Below the pieces are notes generated by a model that saw nothing but the letters and a program-made list of their open reading frames with translations, had not been told where the DNA came from and ran no database searches. Shown here one piece after another: positions 24,980 to 34,790 of a stretch of 64,000 nt of DNA. Position 1 is the stretch's first letter. Each line of letters begins with the position of its first letter. The translations under genes and the position numbers were made by a program. Source of the DNA: Zeugodacus cucurbitae (taxonomy: Eukaryota > Arthropoda > Insecta > Diptera > Tephritidae); the NCBI RefSeq assembly GCF_028554725.1, contig NC_071669.1:7464501-7528500 (forward strand). Direction: 5' to 3'.

Positions 24980-24999
24980 GCATGTCCTTGCCTATATTG
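24980..24999 (-). repeat. Compound motif copy 4, degenerate
   Basis: Minus strand CAATATAGGCAAGGACATGC. The AGGATATATG half is damaged and the AGGACATGC half intact. It shares further sequence (GCTGCATACAAT) on its outer side with copy 5. Confidence 0.65.
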
Positions 25000-25026
25000 C
25001 AACTGTCTGCCCAAGCGGCGACTTGG

Positions 25027-25044
25027 CAAGGTCAGTTGACCTTG
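25027..25044. promoter_or_regulatory. Perfect inverted repeat of CAAGGTCA, 2-bp spacer
   Basis: CAAGGTCAGTTGACCTTG is an 18-bp sequence with 8-bp perfect arms. CAAGGTCA is the extended half-site of FTZ-F1/ERR-type receptors. Inverted AGGTCA with a short spacer is also the general layout of ecdysone-receptor elements, which normally have a 1-bp spacer. It lies 28 bp beyond motif copy 4. A related but broken version (AAGGTCAGTAAGGTTCTTG) lies near 27190 after copy 6. Function is inferred. Confidence 0.35.
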
Positions 25045-25881
25045 TAACTTTTGTTTATACCGCAAATAAGTTCATATAAATCACTTGACGCTGATAAGCC
25101 AAATTATTTGTTTATTATGCTTTGACCTGCATGATTTATAAATTTGTTTTGATGTCCACTACATCGCCAATAAATCACTGCATAAAATATTTATACAAAC
25201 AAATTTTAGGTAATAACTTAACTTAAGTTTTTCGTATACACTTCAGTTCTACTACACTCAAAGATTTGGCAATTATTATCCTTGAACTCACGCTAACTAT
25301 TAGTGGGCAGATATGTACTTGTACAACTAGTTTATTGCTGCTTAAAGTTTTCGGCTACCTCATGCCACAACGAACTAGCTGTGTGTCTGGCGAATTCTTT
25401 ATCTGCCACCATGCTCAACCGTTAATGAGTCGAATTGTTGTCGCATACCATATATGGTGGTGGTGTCCTTGTGGGGTACAAGCGCTTCTTTGCAACAAAT
25501 TTTCCGCTTATCTAATAGGCCATACTTCACAATTTCTCGTTAAAATTATTGCAAAAGTTAATATTAATGACGTTGATGAAAATCACTGTAGCGCGCCATG
25601 GCATGCGTGAATGAGCGAACCAACGTAAAGCTAGTTATTATACAAAGGATACACACATACACGTACATATACCGAAAGTGTTGTGAACCTTCGAGTGGCT
25701 TGCGAAAACTTTTGTCAAAGTCAGTCGCTACACTCTCTGTATACCAAAGTAGGTCCTTGAAGGCTCCAAAAAAATAATCAGCGCCAACGAAGTAGTCAAC
25801 GAAATAAATTAAAGGCCTAGTTGCCGAAATTGATAGCTTCGCACGCGCATATAAATAATATGAAAAGAGAAATTTAATCAT

Positions 25882-25905
25882 ATATCCTTCGCGCAGCAAG
25901 GATAT
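25882..25905. repeat. Inverted pair of AAGGATAT half motifs
   Basis: ATATCCTT (25882-25889) and AAGGATAT (25898-25905) form a perfect 8-bp inverted repeat around CGCGCAGC. These are first halves of the compound motif, the only head-to-head pair seen in the locus. Confidence 0.8.
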
Positions 25906-26885
25906 GCAAGCATAATTTAATATGAAAATCAACGCGCTTACGAGCATAGAAATTATGAATCAGCGTAATGCAGCAAAGAAATTTATTGAAACGAGCACGA
26001 AGAATATGAAGAATGTTAAGAAAAAGCCACACAGACAATAGCCGTCAGACAATGAAATCTTTTGCGTGCGCTTAAAGCACAATATTCCAGCCGCCACTCG
26101 CACAATGCGCCTGCTAACTCGGTGTATCCTTTTATGCAACAAACGGCAGCGAACTTCTTCCACACAACCTCCACTAAGTTAGCAGCATTTAGAGCATTCA
26201 CTTGCTTGCTACAGCTCGTAGCTAATAAAAAGTGACTTATGCGCCGCATAACTGGAAACGGCAACGGCATCTTTCACTTGTTAAGTATCGCCTGGCCGCT
26301 AACTTATGTGTGTGTTTGAGACGAGTGTGAGTGGCCGCGTCTAAGTGGTTGAGTGCAAAAGTGAGTAAAAGACACAATAAAAATAAGAAGCTATACAAAG
26401 CTAGAAAAGTAATAGAAAATTTTAATAATATGCAGCAAACTAAAATAGACAGCACGAAAGCGGTATGAGTGGACCGTTGGCTTAATACAATATGGAAAGC
26501 TGTTGAAGCATAACGAATGTGTATAGCACGCATATTGTAAATAAAAGTTTGGTGTGGCAAGTTGTAGCGGCATAAGATGCTGCCATGAAAGTATAAACAC
26601 ATTGCAATAACTTGAAAGCATTTAATTGTGGTATATTATCTGCCAAGTGGCTGGCAAAGTAAAGTGGTAATGTAAAGCAAAAGTTGTTGCTTGGTACAAT
26701 AGAGATGAAAGCACTTGTCAGATTTCAAGTTTAAAAGCACCTATTATTAATGGACATTTTTGATTTTTTAATGTGAATTTTCTCAATAATACTAAACATT
26801 TTGCAGACTCTCTACTGTCTAAAATAAGCTCTTTAAAGTGCTGCATACAATATACTCAATTTTATTTGAATATGACTAATTTTTC

Positions 26886-26910
26886 ACATGTCCTTTCATA
26901 TATCCTTTTT
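26886..26910 (-). repeat. Compound motif copy 5
   Basis: Minus strand AAAAAGGATATATGAAAGGA then CATGT. Second core AGGACATG intact. Confidence 0.88.
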
Positions 26911-27101
26911 CACAATTTTTTTTTTTTTTTCGAATATTGTAATACTTACTGCTTTATAACTATTGCTAAGCACTTTTGGAACACTAGTTTCATTTTCAAA
27001 GCAACTACTAGGGATTTTATAAATCACGATATACTACAATATGTAGCTATCTTTACTCTACTCTACTGCAAAATTTCGATTCTCTGTGTTCAGTTTTGGC
27101 A

Positions 27102-27125
27102 GCATCCTGGCATATATCCTTTTTA
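27102..27125 (-). repeat. Compound motif copy 6
   Basis: Minus strand AAAAAGGATATATGCCAGGA then TGCT. This is the last minus-strand copy before the polarity switch. Confidence 0.85.
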
Positions 27126-27883
27126 CTTAACTTGACTATATGAGAAAATAAGCATTTAAATTTAACTATTTAGCCAGGAAGAGACTTGTTAAGGTCAGTA
27201 AGGTTCTTGTAAGCTGAAAATCGCACTATTGGATGGATTTGAATTTAATTAAAGTACTACCGGAACATATTTTTAAATTCTGGCATGGGAAAAGAGAGTA
27301 ATTTCTTCTGTGCCGTATCAAATGGAGAAAAAATATATAAATTCAATAGGGATAGCATAATCTTCCAGACAACCAGACAGACGGCGTTCCATTGCATAAA
27401 TTAGCAACTACATTATTCAAGCATACTTTCAACCCATTTGATTTTACTTTTCTCGCTGCAATAAAAACGAAAGCATAATGGCAAACCGTATAGACTACTC
27501 ATTAAAGCTAATTTCCAGCAGATATTAGCGAAGAAGCCGCATAAGGCGTACAAAAAAAGCGCGCTTAACTTGAGAAACTATGGAAAAAGCCTCATTACCA
27601 ACGACTGGTCCGTCAAAGCGGTTAATGCAAACAGTAAACGGAGCGAAAAAGTCTGCTGCTAATACGCGTGACGATAAGAAAGCGCAGATGTGTGAACAAA
27701 AAGACAATCAAGAAAATCTGTGACCAAGTAATCAAGTTAGCGCACGCGGCATGAGAAGCCAATATCCTTTATCGGCATATGGACATATGTATTTGATGTG
27801 ACACAATAAGTAGAGTATCCTACATATATGTAAGTTGCAAACGCTAACTATGTGTGTGGGCAGGTTTCGTTTGCGTAGGAGAA

Positions 27884-27901
27884 TGTGTGTGTGTGTGTGT
27901 G
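27884..27901. repeat. (TG)9 microsatellite
   Basis: Nine TG units, located in the interval where the compound-motif orientation changes. Confidence 0.97.
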
Positions 27902-27925
27902 CCTTGGATATGGCGTGATGATGAT

Positions 27926-27940
27926 AATATGCCAGGATGT
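27926..27940 (+). repeat. Compound motif, right half only
   Basis: AATATGCCAGGATGT matches the second half of the motif in plus orientation. The GGATAT half is absent. Confidence 0.5.
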
Positions 27941-28343
27941 CGACGACTTTTGCTGCACAACTGCTAATTGTAATTAACACCTCATTTGTGTGCGACCAAA
28001 GTAACAAAACAGCGCAACCAAAGCGCAAACAAAGCGGCGAAACAAACGCGTAAAGTGTAAGAAAACAAAACGAAGAATTAAGGTGGCGCAAAAGCAGACA
28101 ATTTTAGCCGCAACGAATCAACTAAGAATAAACAATAGACAAACAAAAGTTGAATTGTAATATAGAAGTTGCAGAAAAAAGTGAGTATACAGCAACAGTG
28201 GTAAAATGTTGAACTGATAGTTTGTGCTTCATACTTTTTCTGCACACTTGCCGCGTCATCTGCAATCTGCCACATTCCGTTACAATGCCAGTAGCATTGC
28301 CAACAAATTAGCGTTGATAATTGCAATTATTGAAGGTAGTACG

Positions 28344-28380
28344 AAAAAAGGATATATGGCAGGATGTGCGTAAAATGTGC
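28344..28380 (+). repeat. Compound motif copy 7 with extended 3' block
   Basis: AAAAAAGGATATATGGCAGG then ATGTGC, followed by GTAAAATGTGC. The extension is shared with the copies at 31417 (ATAAAGTGCG) and 32115 (GTAAAATGCG). Confidence 0.88.
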
Positions 28381-29136
28381 GCTAGGTGAACAAAAACCAT
28401 TGCAAAATGTAGTAGACAAGCAGCATTTTAAGGTAGATTGTAGCAGTGCGGCAAATGTCGATTATTACTTGGTTTATTGGCGTTGGAAAAAATAATGAAA
28501 ATTGCAATTTAACGGAAAAATGTCAAATTAAAGCGTATTTAATGTGAATTTAACACCAAAGAAATTCGAAAAGATTTCTAATATACGTTAAAGACAAGCT
28601 AATACGCGAAGTGTGAAGTGTGAAGTCGACACCACACGCTACCAAATGTGCGGCTCGGTAGTGTGCTACCTACATAGCATAGCATAGCAAGCAATAGCAG
28701 CAGAAAGTGAACTACATGCAGTGCGGAATGAATGTCACTATGCTGCCATTATTGACACATCAAAGTCAATCAATAGTGAAAAATTGTGCAAACATATAAT
28801 TTATGAGCCCGATTGCATGGAAAAAGGACGAAAAAAAATGAAAATCTAACAAAAGTGCATAAAAGCCAACTACAGAGTGTAGTCAATGTAGGGACTAAGT
28901 GTAGTGCTGTGTTAGTCTCGTGCTGTTTTTGCGCCTTGTTCGCTTAGCGCAGCGTGTGCGTAAAACGCCAGTAGTCTATCAACTTAGCAAAGGCGACTAC
29001 TGCTCACATTCGTATAGCTAACAAATATGCGTTTGCCTTTAAGGCATGAAGTGTAAAAAATTACGAAAAATTCATTAGAATGTAACTAGCTGCCCATATG
29101 AACACCTCGCAACGTTAGAATAGAGTACAAAAGGCT

Positions 29137-29238
29137 ATGTATTGCCTGAAGTGTAACGTGCACTTGGACTCGTGTCCAGCAAAGACAAAAGAATGTCCGA
29201 TGTGTGACATAAGCGAAATATTACATATCACAAACTGA
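29137..29238 (+). other. Cys-rich micro-ORF with two CxxC pairs
   Basis: ATG at 29137 to TGA at 29236-29238, 33 residues. It reads YCLKCNVHLDSC, then PAKTKECPMCD. Two CxxC pairs flank a His and a further Cys, a spacing that could hold zinc and loosely recalls the Cys-rich C-terminus of piggyBac-type transposases. A TAG lies seven codons upstream. Chance cannot be excluded at this length, and nothing else of a transposase is visible around it. Not a confident gene. Confidence 0.12.
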
Positions 29239-29397
29239 CATTCGTTTGCACCTGAGGGTACAACTACAAAGTAGCGTTTGTACTAAGTGTATAATGTTAG
29301 ATTTACGTTTTAAACTGGATTTTGAGAAACATAATGCCCTACACAAATCTCGTAAATATAAATATAATTGGAAAAAGCCATAAATTTGTTTTTTTTT

Positions 29398-29419
29398 AAA
29401 GGATATATGACAGGACATG
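29398..29419 (+). repeat. Compound motif copy 8
   Basis: AAAGGATATATGACAGGACA then TG, exact to the consensus. It is preceded by a T9 run rather than a long A-tract. Confidence 0.9.
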
Positions 29420-29600
29420 ACTACTTTGATAAACAAAAGTGTAACTTTTTATTTTTATTAATGTTTAAGCCGAATCTCTAGTAGTGGTAAATCACAAACA
29501 GATCAAATGTATATACAACCAAAACTGGGTGCAGTGAAGCATGTCAAAATTATGTATATGCAATTTTATTAACATTTAGCAGGAAAAAACTATTCCAGCA

Positions 29601-29625
29601 AAAAAGGATATATGACAGGACATGC
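29601..29625 (+). repeat. Compound motif copy 9
   Basis: AAAAAGGATATATGACAGGA then CATGC, identical to the consensus over 25 bp. About 120 bp downstream a block ending in TTATTCCTTTT is shared with copy 12. Confidence 0.92.
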
Positions 29626-30229
29626 CTTAATCGGTTTAAATCTTTGAAATTCGTTTATGAAAAGCTTACTACTGCTCTTTTATAAGTTGTATAATATCGC
29701 ATTGTGCAAATTTGTTATTCCTTTTAAGTAAAAGAAAATTTTGAAAAAAAAAAAATCAACTAAAAATTATTTTCTACAAGCGTAGGGTATAAATACAAAG
29801 CCATCAAAGCATTTCACGCCAAACGCTGTCCATGCAATGAACCATATATGAAAATGCAACATCACAATCATCTCTCTAAGTCCTAAGGCAACTAACTTAA
29901 AATGTAAAAATTGCAATATGCTTTGCGTGGAAAAAATGAAGCATAGCAATCAAACAAGAACTCAAGGCAAAGTCCACTAAAGCTGCAATTGCTATAGGTA
30001 CAAAGGCTGAATGAGCGCCTGACTCTGCATATGTTAAGTTAGGTTAAGGTAGCTATCCTTTTTTATGTGTATAAGACTTTCAAACGCCTACGCCCACTCA
30101 CAACCCATACTAGCGCACACATAGGCTCAACTGGCGCATTGTGACAGTTACAATTTGGGGCGCCAGTTGACAAATTTCAATGGCAATAGCAGACTTGGCA
30201 ATTTACAAGCCACTAAGGGCTGAGGTCGC

Positions 30230-30520
30230 TGTGCTATATTCACCACAATGTGATGAGATGAGGTGAGTGGGAGAGTAAGATAGAGAGTGAGTGTGAGAGA
30301 AATGACACAGTTTACAAGGGAGAGCGCACAGAACATGACTGCCAAACAGCTGAGCGCAGAAATACTGGGAAATTTGCACAAATTTGTGTGCGCAAGAAAA
30401 AATAGAAATGAGAATGTAGTGAATGGAGAGTGTAAATTTTGAGATGTAAGTAAAGTGAGAGAATTAATTGATGCTGTGCGATGAGTAATTGAAAATGAGA
30501 GCGGGAGAAAGAGTGTTGTG
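30230..30520 (+). promoter_or_regulatory. Purine-rich GA tract cluster
   Basis: The plus strand is rich in GAGTGGGAGAG, GATAGAGAGTGAGTGTGAGA, GAGAGCGGGAGAAAGAG and similar runs. The complementary type (CTCGCTCTCTCTCTCTCTC) follows at 30777-30795. These are potential GAGA-factor sites. No core promoter was identified. Confidence 0.25.
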
Positions 30521-31416
30521 TTTTATGGGAATATAAAACTTTATATTTTTATAAAAAATAGTATCAGCAAAGATTCTTTAAAATAAATAAATAATATTTT
30601 TCTTTCAAACTAACTCTGTCACATTGCAATTCTCAACCGATTTTTTGAAATTCAAAATAAGTTAAAATACCGTAAAATCAAACACTTTCCTTGCTGTTGA
30701 CCGGGTCGAAAAGTCAGTCAGTGCATACAATAGCAGTCACCACTCTGAGCTCTCAAAAAATTATAATATTGTATCCTCGCTCTCTCTCTCTCTCATTTTC
30801 ATAAAAAAGAGCATACTTCTTTATAGCAACCACAGTGTATAAGAGAGCACCCATAACTAAATGCTTGCCTTTCAATTTCTATGCATGCTGCATGCATTGC
30901 TGCTCATTAGGGTCCCTTCAGCCGTGACACTGTAGGCGACAGTAGTACGCCATAACACCTACGCAGCACCGTAAGGTTACACGGCACGTTTTCTGTGAAC
31001 TTTTTTTTTGCAACAAGAAAATCTGTGTTCGGCCATTTACGCCATGCAGGTCATCATCATAAGCGAGCGAATTGGCTAGTGTTTTGAGTCATAATAAAAT
31101 TCTATTTTTACATTTGCATAACAATGTGCTACGACTACACGCACACATACATACAGACATACACTCGAGGGGGTCATTGAAATTTAAATTGGGTAATCAG
31201 TTTTGGTTTTGCTGAGTGTGTGCGTTTACGTTGGGAGTTCAATGAATCGAAGTTTGTATAAGTGTGCTTGTGGTGTAGTTAGTGCAATTTTTAACCACAG
31301 CTTGGATTAAAGTTGCAAAATTTGTGTGGGTTTTGTGTTTAAGGCGGTTTCTTAGGTATTTGAGTGGGTTTAGTGTTCGTTACAGCTTGTGGCGAGGCAA
31401 AGGAACAGTTTTCGAC

Positions 31417-31450
31417 AAAAAGGATATATAGCAGGATGTGCATAAAGTGC
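31417..31450 (+). repeat. Compound motif copy 10 with extended 3' block
   Basis: AAAAAGGATATATAGCAGGA then TGTGC, continuing ATAAAGTGC as in copies 7 and 12. Confidence 0.87.
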
Positions 31451-31622
31451 GATATATTAAAGCCAAATGTTACGAAAAATGTAGTACGAGTTAAAGCCTA
31501 TGTTGTGACTTGTCATAGTGCTTGTAAACACTTTTTTTTTTTTTGGTAAATATGGGCAAAAAAATTTGTTAGTTGATTATGTTATTTTAAAGAACTTTTG
31601 TAGTAAATTATGAATTTTTATG

Positions 31623-31647
31623 AAAAAGGATATTAGAAAGGAAATGC
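31623..31647 (+). repeat. Compound motif copy 11, degenerate
   Basis: AAAAAGGATATTAGAAAGGA then AATGC. The first core is intact and the second has changed from AGGACATGC to AGGAAATGC. Confidence 0.7.
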
Positions 31648-32114
31648 TTCACCTTTATTATTTAGAATATATTAAAGGATTTTAATATATGTTGAAGTGA
31701 TTCGCTTGTATTACAATATCGCAAGCATTAAAAAGTTAAATATTAGTGTAATTAAAGCAAAAAAAAAACATCATTATTTTTTTTCGAATGCTATAATAAA
31801 AGCAAACAAATAAATATTTTTCAAGAAAATGATAACTCAAGTCATAACAAAAAATCAATATTATAAACATTCACAGTTCTCTTGTATAGGTAAAATACCA
31901 ATATTAATATTTTAAAATATTCGAACATGCATGTTAAGAAGTTAAGATATAAACTTTTTTTATTAGAATATCTGAAAAATATAAATTAATTACTGAAGCA
32001 TAATTTATAGTTAGTTAAAGTTTAGTTATTCCCCTCGTATCACTTAAAAACACTCTCAAAATCACGTAAACACGCTCGCACTATAGCTTTGCAAGTAAAA
32101 TAAAATTTTCGCCT

Positions 32115-32149
32115 TAAAGGATATATGACAGGACATGCGTAAAATGCGT
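32115..32149 (+). repeat. Compound motif copy 12 with extended 3' block
   Basis: TAAAGGATATATGACAGGAC then ATGC, continuing GTAAAATGCG. The outermost plus-strand copy. Confidence 0.9.
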
Positions 32150-32436
32150 CACAGCTTTAAAAAATTGTGCTGAAAAATTAACTACGGTGCTGTTATGTGT
32201 TGTGTTATGTCGCAATATGGAAATTTATTATTCCTTTTCAGTGAAAGTGCGTTTTTACAGGTATATGTATGGAATATGATTTTTTTTCGTACGCATAAAA
32301 GTTCAGCAGTGTGCGCGCAAACACTTTTATTACTGCAAGTCGTGAAATTGGCTAAACATAAGGCACATGAAAATGCTGCAGAAGTATTTGTTGCAAGCAA
32401 AAAACACCGAAATTATAATGGCATGAGTTAACTCAC

Positions 32437-33021
32437 ATGCAGCTCATATGCAATAAAGTACTATGTGCATATTTGAGCAGCTACCGTGCCACTGTGTTGT
32501 GCTACTTAAAATTCCTACCGGATATGTCAGCCCAACCGTGCGCCAACACAAGCCAGCTTGTTGACGTTCCTGTTGGTGAAATACTTTTTTTCATTTTCAT
32601 TTCTCTACTCATTTGTATTTTTTTTTCTACTTTACGCCGTTCGTACTGCTATTTGATTATTTGCAACTTTTTTTTCCGTTTTTCTGCTACATATCTACTC
32701 CACTTTGCTATGCTGTTAGTCTGCTATTTTGTTGAGCTCGTTACTGTTCTTGCATTTTATTCTTACATTTCGGGTTTGCTGCTTTTCAACATTTTTTGTA
32801 TGCATATGTACGTTACTCGTTTTCGTCCTGTTTGTTTTTATTTCCCTTCTTTGCTTTTTATGGTTTTTCTCGCTACTTTTACTGCCAGTTTACGAGTTGC
32901 TTCCGGTCGTCCTAGTTACGAAAATCCGCAAATACGTTTCAACTATGTTAAAGTAGATATGGCTCCGCAATGGTATGTGTCTGTGTGTTTTACTTCACAC
33001 ACAAATGTACCTTTACAGTGA
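32437..33021 (+). other. Longest non-transposon ORF, hydrophobic, doubtful
   Basis: A 194-residue ORF from the ATG at 32437. Residues about 45-165 are strongly hydrophobic and rich in Phe, Leu, Cys and Tyr, so they would be read as several membrane segments. The DNA is T-rich on the plus strand (runs of T7-T9), which by itself yields Phe/Leu-rich frames, and a second overlapping ORF (32729-32956) has the same character. No family recognised and no splice context. It lies about 300 bp beyond the last compound-motif copy. Most likely chance. Confidence 0.12.
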
Positions 33022-34499
33022 TGCAAGCCATGCGGCAGCTTTCTGTGTAAATATACTTTTCGTGGCCAGCGAATTTCACTAAAGCTGCTGCTGCTGCTAA
33101 AAAGTATACTCAATTCATATGTATGTTTGTATTTGTGGTGGTGATTCTCTGTGTGCGATTATTATTACCACTTTTTTCGACCATAGCGTGTTTGTGTCAG
33201 GATAATAAGCGCTCGCAATCGGCTAGTTGCCCACATATGCCATGTCACTGTGGCTCTTACTTTGTCGTTTGTGCAAAAAGGTTGGAATTATTTTTTAAGG
33301 TAGTAAATTACTAAGCTCACTAAAGGAAATCTGAAAAGGAAGTCAGACTCTGTTATGCTGCATTCGTTGTGTGCGAGATTCATTTCTCTTCGCTCATAAG
33401 TTCAAGAGTTATGTATTCATATTATCAAAAGAGAGATAACCACTGCAGTCATTATATATCTTTCGTACTCCACAAATTCGATTAAAAGCCTTCGTTTTAT
33501 GATTAATAATTAAACATATAGGGTGCATAATTGCTCTTAGACGTCATTCAATTCATCCTTATGTTTGATATCAAGTATCCTTATCCTTGTGTTTTAAATT
33601 AAGTATGAAGTCCTACAGCCTAAGCTCTAACAGCAGATTATACATATATATGAAGAAATCTGTGAGAACGCCATATTACAGTGGCAAAGTCTCGAAAGGA
33701 TTATGGTTTGGTATCAGTTTCTGTCGAGTATCAGAAATAGTTATTTCATATAGAAGTCACCTTTCCAGGAAAATGCACTTCATTAAATCATTCAACCTTC
33801 TTTTCTACCCTCAGAAAAATTTCAGTGCCTTGTATATGAAATTTGCATTAATCAGTTTGGTATTCGTTATCTATTTAGTTATACCAGTCTTAATGTTTTA
33901 TACCAATTCGTTCGATTCGACATTATTTAAGCTGACTTCAGAAATCTTCTTTCTCAACTAGGATGTTATTGGACATAATTTGAACGAGTTCAGAGTTAAA
34001 AAATGTGTTCCCAAGAACACATGTCAAGGTACAATGAAGTTTGGTATAATGAGCGTAGTTTCAAAATTGCAGTAGTAGAGTCCAAAAAACGATTAAAAGT
34101 GCAATAATAACTTAGGGTATGTGACTCCAGATCTAACTCTTGATTTTCAGAATAGTTATATGTTGATAATTAGATAATTTAGTAATACAATAGTCAAGAT
34201 GATGCAATTAATATACCTAAACAAGAGTGATTTCACTGCGGGATTTAATTCAATCATCGATAGTAAAGCTCTTCTTATAGGTATATGTTCCATGGAATAG
34301 AGGAGATGAGAGATACGTTCGTCAATAATTTTGCAGTTCGGATATCGCCAGAGCTTTGTAGGGTCTCTTTACAAGTATGGTGACCCAGCTGAGATCCATA
34401 GAAATGTAGATATCAATAGAGAGATATGTGTATATTGTTAGCTGAGACCATAATCAGAACCAGAGAGTATAAAAAACTCACTCGAAATTTCTGGAACCG
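33022..34499. other. Gene-free stretch
   Basis: No gene recognised. The 124-residue ORF at 33587-33961 has no domain and normal AT-rich composition. Confidence 0.5.
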
Positions 34500-34509
34500 T
34501 AGATGAAAT

Positions 34510-34790
34510 GTATGTATGTGATTGGCGTTGCAACCGTTTAGCCGGTTATAGCCGAATCGACGATAGTGCGCCACCTGTCTCTCTCCTTCGCAGTTCGGCG
34601 CCAGTTGGAGATCCCAAGTGTAACCAGGTCGCTCTCCACCTGGTCCCTCCAACGGAGTGGAGGCCTTCCCCTTCCTCGGCTTCCTCCGGCGGGTACTGCA
34701 TCGAACACTTTCAGGGCTGGAGTGTTTTCGTCCATTCGGACAACATGACCTAGCCACCGTAGATGAAATGGTCTCTCCATATATCAGTTT
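34510..34790 (-). mobile_element. 3' fragment of an RTE-type LINE
   Basis: It holds the C-terminal coding tail (34538-34780) and, in another frame, the translated remnant NRLNGCNANHIHT that often follows it in fly genomes. The insertion is severely 5'-truncated: no reverse transcriptase or endonuclease motif is present. A related, more degraded fragment lies at 1790-1945 in the opposite orientation. Confidence 0.85.
34538..34780 (-). pseudogene. LINE ORF2 C-terminal tail, open frame
   Basis: An 80-residue open frame reading PFHLRWLGHVVRMDEN, then KVFDAVPAGGSRGRGRPPLR, then LVTLGISNWRRTAKERDRW. This is the conserved tail after the reverse transcriptase of RTE-like non-LTR elements (family knowledge). 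The frame is intact, so the insertion may be fairly young, but the rest of the protein is missing. The plus-strand ORFs over the same bases are shadows. Confidence 0.85.

Larger units (their letters stand above)
24031..32139. repeat. Locus with 13 copies of a 25-bp compound motif
   Basis: The consensus is AAAAAGGATATATG followed by RCAGGAYATGC, that is two AGGAY cores 12 bp apart. Minus-strand copies: 24031-24053, 24299-24322, 24552-24573, 24980-24999 (degenerate), 26886-26910 and 27102-27125. Plus-strand copies: 27926-27940 (right half only), 28344-28369, 29398-29419, 29601-29625, 31417-31441, 31623-31647 (degenerate) and 32115-32139. Neighbours 26886/27102, 29398/29601 and 31417/31623 are 216, 203 and 206 bp apart. 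Copies 24031/24299/24552 are 268 and 253 bp apart. Outside the core only weak homology remains (see findings), so the core is better conserved than its surroundings. No ORF explains it. I do not recognise the motif from any described transposon or regulatory element. Confidence 0.88.

Noticed and set aside
24031..32139. CRISPR-like array interpretation of the spaced repeats
   Set aside because: Spacing is irregular and long, orientation is mixed, no cas genes are present, and the DNA is clearly from an animal.
24031..32139. The whole 24-32 kb locus as a simple recent inverted duplication
   Set aside because: The order and distances of copies on the two sides do not mirror each other, and spacer sequences do not align end to end by eye.
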